Source of the DNA: Pseudomonas sp. TCU-HL1
GTDB lineage: Bacteria; Pseudomonadota; Gammaproteobacteria; Pseudomonadales; Pseudomonadaceae
Assembly (NCBI RefSeq): GCF_001708505.1
Contig: NZ_CP015992.1
Coordinates: 1,426,001 to 1,490,000, forward strand
Direction: 5' to 3'
DNA length: 64,000 nucleotides
Part shown: piece by piece, positions 1 through 8,464 of the stretch
Layout of the letters: each line of letters begins with the position of its first letter
Position numbering within the stretch: the stretch's first letter is position 1
The notes under the pieces: model-generated
Database searches by the model: none
Told to the model about the DNA's origin: nothing
The model's input: the letters and a program-made list of their open reading frames with translations, nothing else
Position numbers and translations under genes: made by a program

Positions 1-1108
1 GGCTGCGATCCATCACCGCACGGATGGCACAGAAGGGCTCCACCAGGGCCTCGGGCAGGATCACGTAGCCCAGGCGCAGCGAGGGATAGAGCACTTTGCT
101 GAAGGTGCCGACGTAAATGACCTTCTGCCATTGATCCATGGCGAACAGCGCCGGTAGAGGGCGGCCGACGTAGCGGAACTCGCTGTCGCAATCGTCTTCC
201 ACTATCCATCCGTGGCCACGGCCGGCCCATTCGATCAGTTCCAGGCGCCGGGCGTAGCTCATGGTGGTGCCGAGGGGATGCTGGCGCGAGGGCGTGGTGA
301 AGGCGAGGCGGGCGTCCGGACAGTCGCGCAGGCCCTGCTGCACGTCCAGGCCCTGGTCGTCGATGCGCAGCGGAACCAGTCGGCAGCCCTGTGCCTGGAA
401 GGCGATGCGCGCGGCGATGTGGCCGGGGTCTTCCATCCACACGCCGTCTTGTGGGTCGAGCAGCAGCATGCCGAGCAGGTTGAAGGCCTGCTGGGCGCCG
501 GATACCACGACCACCTGATCCACGCTGCACTCTATGCCGCGGGCGTCGAAGACGTATTCGACGATGGCTTCGCGCAGGCGCAGCAGGCCCTTTAGTTCGC
601 CGTAGCCAAGCAGGGCCTTGGTGGGGTGACGGAGATGGCGGTTCATCAGGCGCTTCCACACCGGCAGCGGGAAGGCGTCGTAGGCCGGGTGGCTGGGCAG
701 GAAGGAGGTCGGGCACTCGGGGGCCCAGGTGGCGTAGGACACGCCGCCGAAAAGCTCGCTGCGCAGGGAATGCACCGATTGACTCAGGCTCGACAGGCGC
801 GGTGGCTTGCGCGGCTCGTCGGCGCGGGCATCACGGCGTTCCCATTCGTCGCCGACATAGGTTCCGGCGCCGGTGCGCGGTGCCAGGAAGCCTTCGGCGG
901 TCAGTTGGTCGAAGGCGTTGAGGATCGTGATCCGCGACAGTTCGAGTTCCTTGCAGAGCGTGCGGGTCGAGGGCAGCCGCGTGCCGCCTGGCAGCCGGCC
1001 GCTGAGGATCTGCTTGCGCACCTGCAGGTAGAGCTGGCGGTAGAGGGGCACGGCGCTGGCGCGGTCCAGCTCGATTCCTGTCAACAGCATGCCGCGGGGG
1101 GACTTCAT
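1..1108 (-). CDS. MocR-family GntR/aminotransferase regulator (3' end outside window)
   Basis: The frame opens at ATG 1108 and runs off the left edge, giving about 369 residues without the C-terminus. The N-terminus (about residues 15-80) is a GntR winged helix with the pattern AVPLYRQLYLQVRKQILSG, then LPSTRTLCKELELSR. From about residue 130 it turns into a fold-type I aminotransferase domain, and the PLP lysine is visible in GTFSKVLYPS near the cut end. Such MocR/PdxR regulators bind DNA under control of PLP and an amino compound such as GABA or a vitamin B6 vitamer. The target cannot be told because the neighbouring divergent gene is outside the window. The ATG was chosen because the helix-turn-helix sits at the expected distance. 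Confidence 0.85.
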   Translation of the reverse strand, partial: MKSPRGMLLTGIELDRASAVPLYRQLYLQVRKQILSGRLPGGTRLPSTRTLCKELELSRITILNAFDQLTAEGFLAPRTGAGTYVGDEWERRDARADEPRKPPRLSSLSQSVHSLRSELFGGVSYATWAPECPTSFLPSHPAYDAFPLPVWKRLMNRHLRHPTKALLGYGELKGLLRLREAIVEYVFDARGIECSVDQVVVVSGAQQAFNLLGMLLLDPQDGVWMEDPGHIAARIAFQAQGCRLVPLRIDDQGLDVQQGLRDCPDARLAFTTPSRQHPLGTTMSYARRLELIEWAGRGHGWIVEDDCDSEFRYVGRPLPALFAMDQWQKVIYVGTFSKVLYPSLRLGYVILPEALVEPFCAIRAVMDRS

Positions 1109-1190
1109 TCTGTGCCTGCCTTGTCGTCTCGGATTCAGTGCGGGTTTCTATTGTGCGTCAGCCTGGCCAGGGAGCGTGTCATGGCGTGTC

Positions 1191-2117
1191 TCAGTCCAAA
1201 CGTCCCAGTCTTGCTTCCAGCGCTCTGAGCCGCGCTTGCGCCTGCTCATGGAGAACCTCTGTGGCGGTGTCCACCAGCACGGACGACGGCCGGTACTCGG
1301 GCCGGATCAGTTGGACCCGGAACGGAATCGAGGTCTGCAACCGCCGCATCTGCAACCCCCGACCGGCCTCGTCCAGGGCGCTCAGCGGGTTGACGATGGC
1401 CAGGCCCAGGCCCTGGCGGACCATGGCGCAGACCGAGGCAGCGGTGCTGGTTTCCACCACCATCCGGCGTTCCACCCCGGCGGCGAGGAAGTGGGCGTCC
1501 AGGCTCTGCCGGTAGATATCCAGGCCGGCCAGGCTGATGAAGGGCTGGCCATGGAAATCCGCCAGCGCCAGTTCGGCCTTGGCCAGCAGTTCGTGGCCTT
1601 CGGGCAGCACGCAGACCATATCCGCCGCGAATAAGGTCGAGCCTCGGGTGCCGCGGGGCAGCAGGTCGGTTTCCGAGAGCCCCAGGTCATGCCGCTGACC
1701 GCTCAGGGACTCTTCCAGCAGGGGGGACTCCTGAGCGCTGATGGCCAGTTGCACGCCGGGGTGGCGTTCGATAAAGGCCTGGCAGAACGCGGGCAGCAGC
1801 GTCTGGGCGAACACCGGCAGGCCGGTGATGGCCAGTTGGCCCTGGTCGAAGCGGCGGATCGCCTGCGCGGCCCCCACGATGCGCTCCAGGCCGGCATAGG
1901 AACGCTGCACCTCGTCGAACAGCGCCAGGCCCTGCACGGTGGGGGACAGGCGACCACCCTCGCGGTCGAACAGGCGGAACCCCAGTAGGTGCTCGAAACG
2001 CGCCAGCTCGCGGCTCACGGTGGGTTGCGAGGTGAACAGCAGGCGCGCGGCGCCCGTGACGCTGCCGGCGGTCATCACTGCGCGGAAGACTTCGATATGG
2101 CGGATGGAAAGGTCCAT
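1191..2117 (-). CDS. lysR: LysR-family regulator, probable lysA activator
   Basis: A 308-residue protein of normal LysR length. The N-terminal winged helix shows IRHIEVFRAVMTAGSVTGAA and SQPTVSRELARFE, and residues from about 90 onward form the effector-binding domain. It is divergent from a decarboxylase gene of E. coli LysA type across a 120-bp gap, the same arrangement as E. coli lysR-lysA, where LysR activates lysA when diaminopimelate accumulates. The assignment as LysR proper rests on this context and overall resemblance. It could instead be a differently specialised LysR protein that happens to flank lysA. Confidence 0.8.
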   Translation of the reverse strand: MDLSIRHIEVFRAVMTAGSVTGAARLLFTSQPTVSRELARFEHLLGFRLFDREGGRLSPTVQGLALFDEVQRSYAGLERIVGAAQAIRRFDQGQLAITGLPVFAQTLLPAFCQAFIERHPGVQLAISAQESPLLEESLSGQRHDLGLSETDLLPRGTRGSTLFAADMVCVLPEGHELLAKAELALADFHGQPFISLAGLDIYRQSLDAHFLAAGVERRMVVETSTAASVCAMVRQGLGLAIVNPLSALDEAGRGLQMRRLQTSIPFRVQLIRPEYRPSSVLVDTATEVLHEQAQARLRALEARLGRLD

Positions 2118-2138
2118 TGGGGCGCTCGGAAAAGGCAG

Positions 2139-2166
2139 TCAGTCCATATCGATAATGAATGACTGA
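2139..2166. promoter_or_regulatory. Candidate LysR operator in the lysR-lysA gap
   Basis: TCAGTC at 2139-2144 and GACTGA at 2161-2166 form an inverted repeat around an AT-rich centre containing ATCGAT, as expected for a LysR-type T-N11-A box. A TTGACA hexamer at 2191-2196 could serve as the -35 of lysA. The lysA ribosome-binding site is GGAGG just before 2238. Binding is inferred, not shown. Confidence 0.45.
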
Positions 2167-2237
2167 TTCATAAATTGGTATTTTATTGAATTGACAGGCC
2201 TCGCCATCATGGCGTCATTCCTTTTCCGGAGGCCGCC

Positions 2238-3473
2238 ATGCGCCCGAACATTCCCGCCGCCACCCTCGCCAACCTCGCCCGTGAACACGGCACCCCGCTC
2301 TGGTGTTACGACGCCGCGGTGATCCGCGAACGCATCGCCCAGCTCAAGGGCTTCGACGTGATCCGCTTCGCCCAGAAGGCCTGCTCCAACCTGAGCATCC
2401 TGCGCCTGATGCGCGAGGAGGGCGTGCAGGTGGACGCGGTGTCCCTCGGTGAAATCGAGCGCGCGCTGCTGGCCGGTTACTCGCCCAAGGGCGAACCGGC
2501 TGGCGTGGTGCTGACCTGCGACCTGCTCGACCGCGCCACCCTCAGGCGCGCCGTTGAATTGGGCATCGAGGTCAACGTCGGCTCCATCGACATGCTCACC
2601 CAGCTCGGCCAGGCAAGCCCCGGCCACCGCGTCTGGCTGCGCATCAACCCCGGCTTCGGCCATGGCCACAGCCAGAAGACCAACACGGGCGGCGAGAACA
2701 GCAAGCACGGTATCTGGCACAGCCAGTTGGGCGCCGCCATGGCGGTGATCCGCGACTACGGCCTGGTGCTGGTGGGCCTGCACATGCACATCGGCTCCGG
2801 CGTGGATTACAGCCACCTGGAAGAAGTCTGCGGCGCCATGGTCGGCGCGGTGCGTGAACTGGGCTGCGACCTGGAAGCCATCTCCGCCGGCGGCGGCCTG
2901 TCCATTCCCTACCGCCAGGGCGACCCGGTGGTGGATATCCCGCGCTACGCGGAACTGTGGAACCAGGCCCGCCGCGATATCGAAGGCATCGTGAAACACC
3001 CAGTGCGCCTGGAACTGGAGCCGGGCCGCTTCCTGGTGGCCGAGTCCGGCTGTCTGCTCAGTGAAGTGCGCGCGGTGAAGGATGTGGGCGGCAACCACTT
3101 CATCCTGGTGGATGCCGGTTTCAACGACCTGATGCGTCCGTCCATGTATGGCAGCTTCCATGACATGAGCTTGCTGGATGACGCCGGCAACCCGGTCACC
3201 GCCCCGCCCCGCCAGACGGTAGTGGCTGGCCCGCTGTGCGAGTCCGGTGACGTCTTCACCCAGCACGACGGTGGCCTGGTGGCACCGCGTGCGCTGCCGA
3301 CGGCCCAGGTCGGCAACCTGCTGCTGATCCATGACACCGGCGCCTACGGTGCCTCCATGTCGTCCAACTACAACAGCCGCCCGTTGCTGCCGGAAGTGCT
3401 GGTGGATGGCGATGATGTCCGCCTGATCCGCCGCCGCCAGCCCCTGGCCGACCTGCTGGCGCTGGAGCTGTAG
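2238..3473 (+). CDS. lysA: Diaminopimelate decarboxylase, enteric type
   Basis: PLP enzyme converting meso-diaminopimelate to L-lysine, the last step of lysine synthesis. The 411-residue product has the PLP lysine K47 in RFAQKACSN, then SLGEIERALLAGY, the stretch GHGHSQKTNTGGENSKHGIW, HMHIGSG, the glycine-rich ISAGGGLSIPY, and the partner-site cysteine in GPLCESGDVF. These phrases match E. coli LysA closely and differ from the LysA that Pseudomonas normally carries beside dapF. It is therefore likely a second decarboxylase or a functional replacement. GGAGG lies 5 nt before the ATG. The stop codon is embedded in a REP element. Confidence 0.93.
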   Translation: MRPNIPAATLANLAREHGTPLWCYDAAVIRERIAQLKGFDVIRFAQKACSNLSILRLMREEGVQVDAVSLGEIERALLAGYSPKGEPAGVVLTCDLLDRATLRRAVELGIEVNVGSIDMLTQLGQASPGHRVWLRINPGFGHGHSQKTNTGGENSKHGIWHSQLGAAMAVIRDYGLVLVGLHMHIGSGVDYSHLEEVCGAMVGAVRELGCDLEAISAGGGLSIPYRQGDPVVDIPRYAELWNQARRDIEGIVKHPVRLELEPGRFLVAESGCLLSEVRAVKDVGGNHFILVDAGFNDLMRPSMYGSFHDMSLLDDAGNPVTAPPRQTVVAGPLCESGDVFTQHDGGLVAPRALPTAQVGNLLLIHDTGAYGASMSSNYNSRPLLPEVLVDGDDVRLIRRRQPLADLLALEL

Positions 3474-3541
3474 GAACGAATTCATTCGCGAAGGGCCGCA
3501 CAGCGGCCCATGGTCCGCATCGCGAATGAATTCGCTCCTAC
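3472..3541. repeat. Inverted pair of REP elements
   Basis: GGAACGAATTCATTCGCGA at the left and its near inverse TCGCGAATGAATTCGCTCCT at the right are separated by a short GC-rich hairpin (GGGCCGC...GCGGCCC). The pair begins inside the lysA stop codon. This is the BIME arrangement typical of Pseudomonas REP sequences and may act as 3'-end structure or transcription stop for lysA. Confidence 0.8.
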
Positions 3542-3575
3542 ACAGGTCGCTTGCCAACCCGCACAATGCGGCGCC

Positions 3576-4682
3576 ATGAACTTCGATTCCCCACTCCTCG
3601 CGTACCGCCATGCCCTGGAGCAGGGTGGTTTCCTGCCGGACCCGGCCCAGCGCCACGCCGTCGACTGCCTGCAGGCCTGCCATGAGGCCCTGCACCAGGC
3701 CGGCCAGGTTACCGGTGTCTATCTCTGGGGGCCGGTAGGGCGCGGCAAGACCTGGCTGATGGACCGCTTTCACCAGAGCCTCAGGGTTCCGGCGCGGCGT
3801 CAGCATTTCCATCACTTCATGCGCTGGGTGCACCAGCGCCTGTTCCAGCTCACCGGCACGCCGGACCCGCTGCAGGCCCTGGCCCGTGAGCTGGGTCGGG
3901 ATGTGCGGGTGCTGTGTTTCGATGAGCTGTTCGTCAACGATATCGGCGATGCCATGCTGCTCGGCCGCCTGTTGCGGGCGATGTTCGAGGAAGGCGTGGC
4001 CATGGTCGCCACCTCCAACCAGCCGCCGCAGCAGCTTTATGCTGATGGTTTCAACCGCGAGCGCTTCGTGCCGGCCATCGAGGCCATCGAGCGGCACATG
4101 CAGGTGGTCGCGGTGGATGGCGGCCAGGACCACCGGTTGCACCCCGGTACGGCTCATCAGCGCTACTGGGTGGCTGAACCGGGCCGGCTCAGTGCGCTTG
4201 CCGAGGTGTTCAATCGTCTGGCGGCGGGGCAGGGGGCATCCAGTGAGCCGGTGGAGCTGGGTCATCGCCTGGTGCCAGTGGTTCGCCAGTGCGAATCCGC
4301 AGCCTGGTTCCGCTATGCCGATCTTTGCGAACAGGCGTTGGCGGCGCTGGACTTCATTGCCCTGTGCGACCGCTTCCCGGCCATCCTCCTCGGCGATGTG
4401 CCCAACCTCAGCGCCGCCCGGCGCGAAGGACGTATCGCCCGTGGCACCGAAGACGGTGCCGAGCGGGTGGCGGCCGGGGACCGCGAGTTGCCGCAGCTTT
4501 CAGTGCATGACGACGGCGTGCGCCGTTTCATCGCCTTGGTGGACGAATGTTACGACCGCCGGGTGCCGCTTTACCTAGAGGCGGCTGTGGACATGAACCA
4601 CCTCTATACCGAGGGCTATCTGGAGTTCCCCTTCCGCCGCACCCTGAGCCGGCTGAAGGAGATGCAGCTGGCGCGGTTCTGA
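3576..4682 (+). CDS. zapE: AFG1/ZapE-family ATPase
   Basis: A 368-residue P-loop ATPase with Walker A GPVGRGKT (residues 52-59), Walker B VLCFDEL, and a sensor-like VATSNQPP. Length and motif order match ZapE, which associates with the division ring, and mitochondrial AFG1. An ATG at 3510 is in frame but would add a REP-derived leader, so ATG 3576 is preferred; it puts the typical short N-terminal region before the P-loop. The N-terminus differs somewhat from the canonical pseudomonad ZapE, so it may be a paralogue. It is flanked by the lysA REP pair and by a convergent gene only 9 bp downstream. Confidence 0.82.
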   Translation: MNFDSPLLAYRHALEQGGFLPDPAQRHAVDCLQACHEALHQAGQVTGVYLWGPVGRGKTWLMDRFHQSLRVPARRQHFHHFMRWVHQRLFQLTGTPDPLQALARELGRDVRVLCFDELFVNDIGDAMLLGRLLRAMFEEGVAMVATSNQPPQQLYADGFNRERFVPAIEAIERHMQVVAVDGGQDHRLHPGTAHQRYWVAEPGRLSALAEVFNRLAAGQGASSEPVELGHRLVPVVRQCESAAWFRYADLCEQALAALDFIALCDRFPAILLGDVPNLSAARREGRIARGTEDGAERVAAGDRELPQLSVHDDGVRRFIALVDECYDRRVPLYLEAAVDMNHLYTEGYLEFPFRRTLSRLKEMQLARF

Positions 4683-4691
4683 CCGCCGGAT

Positions 4692-5177
4692 CTACTTGAG
4701 CTGATCCTTCACCGCTTCGATGCCGGCGGTAGCGCACTGGTCGTCCAGGTGTCCGCCCGGCGCACCACCCACGCCCACGGCGCCGATCACCTCGTCGCCT
4801 ACCTTCACCGGTATGCCGCCGCCCACGACCAGGAAACCGTCGATCATCGGCAGGTATTGGGCCGCAGGGTTCTTCTGCACGTTCTCCAGCATCTCGCTGG
4901 TGCTGCGCTTGGTGGAGGCGGCGGTGTAGGCCTTGCGCCGGGCGGAGTCGAGGGTATGCGGGCCGGCCTTGTCCGTGCGGAGGATGGCGCGCACATCGCC
5001 GGCGCGATCCACCACGGCGGCCGTGACGTTGTAGCCCTTGGCGGTGCAGGCCTGCACCGTGGCATTGGCAATCTCGCTGGCGATCTTGAGGGTCATGTTC
5101 TTTTCGCTGGCGACTTCGGCTTGGGCTGTCAGGCAGGCAGCGAGGCTGCCCAGGGCGAGGAACTGGAGTGGTTTCAT
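4692..5177 (-). CDS. Exported GlcG/HbpS-family heme-binding-like protein
   Basis: A 161-residue protein with an N-terminal signal peptide (MKPLQFLALGSLAACLTAQA) followed by one GlcG/HbpS domain. Diagnostic phrases are TVQACTAKGYNVTAAVVDRAG, the lysine/arginine-rich SARRKAYTAAST, and the glycine-rich end GDEVIGAVGVGGAPGGHLDDQCA. Family members bind heme or small aldehydes/acids, and many periplasmic forms have no assigned role. The start at 5177 follows GGAGAA and gives a clean signal peptide; an upstream in-frame start would add ten residues ahead of it. The gene is convergent with the ATPase gene. Confidence 0.8.
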   Translation of the reverse strand: MKPLQFLALGSLAACLTAQAEVASEKNMTLKIASEIANATVQACTAKGYNVTAAVVDRAGDVRAILRTDKAGPHTLDSARRKAYTAASTKRSTSEMLENVQKNPAAQYLPMIDGFLVVGGGIPVKVGDEVIGAVGVGGAPGGHLDDQCATAGIEAVKDQLK

Positions 5178-5371
5178 GGGGCGTTCTCCTGTCGCAGCAC
5201 GCATGGAGCCTTTGCCTTCGGCCGGAAGACAGGGGCGACGGAACGATGTCGTCGGGTAGGCGCTGGCCGTGGCTTACAAGCCTAGCCAGCCTTCTTAACA
5301 TTTGTTAATGCCGCCTCCGCGAAGGTCCCCAAGAATCGGCGCACAACAACGCGCAGGTCCAGGAGGCCGCC

Positions 5372-7102
5372 ATGCTTGCCCACGCTCCCAGCACTGTCTA
5401 CGAACTGCTGCAGGCCTCGTCGGCCCGTTACCCGGAACGGACCGCCCTGACCTTTATCCACAGCCTGGGCACGGAAATCGGCGAGCAGAACTTCAGCTAC
5501 GCGGCGTTCTTCGCGCAACTCAACCGCAGCGCACGCCTGCTGCTGGACCTTGCGGGCACGCGCAAGCCGGTGATTACCCTGTTGCTGCCGAACATTCCGC
5601 AGAGCCAGTGCCTGCTCTGGGCGGCCGCCAGTATTGGTATCGCCAACCCGATCAATCCGCTGTTGAACGAAGAGGCCCTGGCCAGCCTGATGGAAAAGGC
5701 CGGTACCGACCTGGTGGTAGCCCTTGGACCGGCGGAGGGTTCCGACCTGTGGCAGCGGGCGCTGGGTGCCGCGCTGCGTCTACCCAACCTGCCGAAGTGC
5801 GTTTCCGTACTCACCCAGGCGGGCGAATTCCACTACGACAGCCTGCTGGAGAACTACGACGATGACGCCCTGGAGCTGGCATTGCTGCCCCGGCCGGAGG
5901 ACATCGCCGCCTACTTCCACACCGGCGGTACGACCGGATTGCCCAAGCTGGCCCGGCAGACCCACGCCAACCAGGTGGCCGCTGCCTATGCCTATCGTGC
6001 GCGGATGGCGGCCGGCCCGGAGGATGTCGCGCTGAACGGTCTGCCGATCTTCCACGTGGCCGGCGCCCTGGTGAACAGCCTGGGTGGTCTGGCCAATGGG
6101 TTGCGCATGCTGTTGCCGACCCTCGGCGGCTTCCGCAATCCGGAAGTGGTTCGCCAGCACTGGCGCCTGGTGGAGCACTACCGCATTACCCTGAGCGGCG
6201 GCATTCCCACCTCCGTGGCGGCGATGCTTGAGGTGCCCATCGGCGGGCACGATATCGGCAGCCTGCGTTACATGCTGTCCGGTGGAGCACCGGTGCCGGC
6301 GGCGCTCTGCGAAAAGGTGAAAGCGCTGACCGGACTGGAGCTCTACCAGGCCTACGGCATGACCGAATGCACGGGCGTGATTGCCTTGCCGAACCTGGAG
6401 AAGCCGGCGATCCCCGGTAGCGCCGGACATGTGGCTGCGCCCATCGAAGTGAAGATCGACGGCGGGGAAATCTGCGTGCGTGGCCCCACCGTCTTCGCCG
6501 GTTATCTGGGGCAGGACGTTCCGCCCCTGGAGGATGGCTGGCTACGCAGCGGCGACCTCGGGCACCTGGACGCGGACGGCAACCTCTTCATCACCGGGCG
6601 CGCCAAGGACCTGATCATTCGCAGCGGCCACAACATCGACCCGGCGCTGATCGAAAATTGCCTCGAGAGCCACCCGGCGGTGTCGCTTGCCGCCGCAGTG
6701 GGCATGCCGGACGAATACGCCGGCGAGCTTCCGGTGGTCTTCGTGCAGCTCCGTCAGGGACAGACGGCCAGCGTTGACGAGTTGCAGCAGTACGCGTTCG
6801 ACCATATCGCCGAGCGCCCGGCCTGCCCGAAGCGGGTGTTCCTGGTCGACGCCCTGCCGGTGACGGTGGTGGGCAAGATCTTCAAGCAGCGTCTGCGGGA
6901 GATGGCGGCGGCCAGCCTGTATGGCGAACGGGTCGGCGAGCTGTGCCCCGACGTGCATTGTGCGGTGAGCCAGGGGGCCGACGGCGGCTTGTGGATAAGC
7001 CTGACGGGCGTGCCCGCCGAGCAGCGGGACTTCTGCCTGGAGCGTGCTGCGGCGCTGGGGCTGCGGGTGCGCGCCGTTCTCAGCCCGCCCGCTTGCGCTT
7101 GA
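5372..7102 (+). CDS. Acyl-CoA synthetase (AMP-forming)
   Basis: A 576-residue ANL-superfamily ligase that would activate a carboxylic acid to its adenylate and then to the CoA thioester. The P-loop TGGTTGLPK lies near residue 190. QAYGMTECTG, the hinge region GWLRSGDLGHLDADG, GRAKDLIIRSGHNI and the C-terminal catalytic lysine in VVGKIFKQRL are all present, so it should be active. Substrate is not readable; medium or long-chain acids are the usual choice for this subgroup. Its stop overlaps the convergent Crp/Fnr-type gene by 23 bp. Confidence 0.88.
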   Translation: MLAHAPSTVYELLQASSARYPERTALTFIHSLGTEIGEQNFSYAAFFAQLNRSARLLLDLAGTRKPVITLLLPNIPQSQCLLWAAASIGIANPINPLLNEEALASLMEKAGTDLVVALGPAEGSDLWQRALGAALRLPNLPKCVSVLTQAGEFHYDSLLENYDDDALELALLPRPEDIAAYFHTGGTTGLPKLARQTHANQVAAAYAYRARMAAGPEDVALNGLPIFHVAGALVNSLGGLANGLRMLLPTLGGFRNPEVVRQHWRLVEHYRITLSGGIPTSVAAMLEVPIGGHDIGSLRYMLSGGAPVPAALCEKVKALTGLELYQAYGMTECTGVIALPNLEKPAIPGSAGHVAAPIEVKIDGGEICVRGPTVFAGYLGQDVPPLEDGWLRSGDLGHLDADGNLFITGRAKDLIIRSGHNIDPALIENCLESHPAVSLAAAVGMPDEYAGELPVVFVQLRQGQTASVDELQQYAFDHIAERPACPKRVFLVDALPVTVVGKIFKQRLREMAAASLYGERVGELCPDVHCAVSQGADGGLWISLTGVPAEQRDFCLERAAALGLRVRAVLSPPACA

Positions 7103-7670
7103 CCCGCGAGAACGAAACCGGGTCCATGCCCAGGTAGCTGGCCAACTGGTACTGGGGCACCCGGTCCAGCAGCCAGGGTTCGTGCTCCAGCAGCCACTGG
7201 TAGCGCTGCTCGCTGTTGCGGGTCAGCAGCAGCGCTTCACGGTCTTCGTTGCGCAGCATGATCTGGCGGATGACCTGGTCCTGCATCTGCAGGAGTTGGG
7301 GGAAGCGCTCGCCCTGCTGGACGAGGATGGCCAGGGGCAGGCTGGCGACGCGGCATTTCTCCACTGCCGCGATGTTGTAGGTGCAGGGTTGCTGCTTGAG
7401 GTGGGCGCTGAGGGAGCCGATCAACTGGCCCTCGCGGAAGAAGGTCTTGTTCCACTGCCGGCCTTCGGGGGACAGGTAGTAGTAGCGCGCGACGCCCGAG
7501 AGGATGGCGTAGAAGTGGGTTGGACGTTCACCCGCGCGGATAATCAGTTGGTCGCGCTCGTAGTCGCGCAGCTTGAGTAGCTGCGTCAGGCATTCCTGTA
7601 GCGCCGGGTCGGTCATGCCGTGGGCGGTGAAGATGTCCTGCAACTGGGCCTGGATTTCGGCGGGGATCAT
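7080..7670 (-). CDS. Crp/Fnr-family transcriptional regulator
   Basis: A 196-residue protein. Residues about 20-120 form a cyclic-nucleotide-binding-like beta barrel (LIIRAGERPTHFYAILSGVARYY), and a C-terminal helix-turn-helix shows VPQYQLASYLGMDPVSFSR. There are no N-terminal Fnr cysteines, and the cAMP-binding signature is weak, so the ligand is unknown. Its 3' end overlaps that of the acyl-CoA synthetase gene tail to tail, so the two mRNAs are complementary over 23 nt. Confidence 0.83.
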   Translation of the reverse strand: MIPAEIQAQLQDIFTAHGMTDPALQECLTQLLKLRDYERDQLIIRAGERPTHFYAILSGVARYYYLSPEGRQWNKTFFREGQLIGSLSAHLKQQPCTYNIAAVEKCRVASLPLAILVQQGERFPQLLQMQDQVIRQIMLRNEDREALLLTRNSEQRYQWLLEHEPWLLDRVPQYQLASYLGMDPVSFSRVKRKRAG

Positions 7671-7803
7671 GGGGTTCGGCCTGGGGGGAGTGGATTCATC
7701 TAAGCACAGGTGTGCAGGTTGCCCTCAATCGAGAATTGCCCGCCGCTCCGGCGTGCCTGACACTAGACTCCTTTTTCAGCCCCAACCAAGAAGGAACACC
7801 CAC

Positions 7804-8256
7804 GTGTCCCCACGCGAACAAGACAGCTGGGCCCAGATCTGCCTGGCCGCCGGCCTCGATCCGGAGAAGCGCCTGGCCGCCCGTCAGACCGTGCTTGGCC
7901 ATGCCGATGCCCTGGATTGCACTCTCTACCGTCCTGACGAGAACGACCTGGACGCCGAAGAGGAAGACCTCGGCGACGCGCGCATTCTCTTCACCGGCCC
8001 GTTCCAGGCACCGGTCGAGTGGAGTGCCCAGGACCGTGAGGATTACTTCGGTGATATCGAATCCTCCGCCTTTGTCACCGCGCTGATCGAGTGCCAGGCC
8101 GACCCGGCGACCCGCAACTTTTTCATCGCGGATGCCGGTGACTTCGTAGCCGTGGTCACGGCCACCGGCGACGTGCAGATGTTCTACCTGTACGACTGCA
8201 ACGAAGATGATGACGGCCTGCGTTGCGTCCTGGTGCGGGAGGATGAAGAGGGCTGA
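7804..8256 (+). CDS. Acidic hypothetical protein
   Basis: A 150-residue acidic protein that I do not recognise. It begins at GTG 7804, seven nt after AAGGAA. Notable are an acidic run NDLDAEEEDLGDA near residue 50 and the acidic tail CNEDDDGLRCVLVREDEEG. There is no signal peptide or membrane segment, so it is probably cytoplasmic. An ATG further upstream is in frame but would cover non-coding-looking sequence and lacks a ribosome site. It stands alone between a divergent regulator and a REP cluster. Confidence 0.7.
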   Translation: MSPREQDSWAQICLAAGLDPEKRLAARQTVLGHADALDCTLYRPDENDLDAEEEDLGDARILFTGPFQAPVEWSAQDREDYFGDIESSAFVTALIECQADPATRNFFIADAGDFVAVVTATGDVQMFYLYDCNEDDDGLRCVLVREDEEG

Positions 8257-8282
8257 TCTGCGCGTGTGCCGGAGCGTGTCTT

Positions 8283-8450
8283 TTCGCGAATGAATTCGCT
8301 CCCACAACGGGGATTGCATTCGGGCGTAGGGTGGATGGCGCTCTTTCATCCACCATCGGCGCTGGTCTGGGCTCCGGTTGGTGGACAGAAAAGCGCTGTC
8401 CGCCCTACGGGGCCGCTGCGCGGCCCTTCGCGAATGAATTCGCTCCCACG
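8283..8450. repeat. Cluster of REP and GTAGGGTGGATGG-type repeats
   Basis: Three elements fill the gap between convergent genes: a REP at 8283-8306 (TCGCGAATGAATTCGCTCCC), a different repeat at 8326-8408 that starts GTAGGGTGGATGGCGCTCTT and ends GCTGTCCGCCCTAC, and another REP at 8426-8450. The middle type recurs at 31051-31111. Such clusters commonly sit at 3' ends in Pseudomonas. Confidence 0.8.
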
Positions 8451-8464
8451 AACAGGGCTTGCGA

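Noticed and set aside
2139..4265. Long minus-strand open frame across lysA and into zapE
   Set aside because: It is antisense to a clear LysA and ATPase, rich in His, Gln and Ala as expected from a GC-rich reverse frame, and has no family motif.
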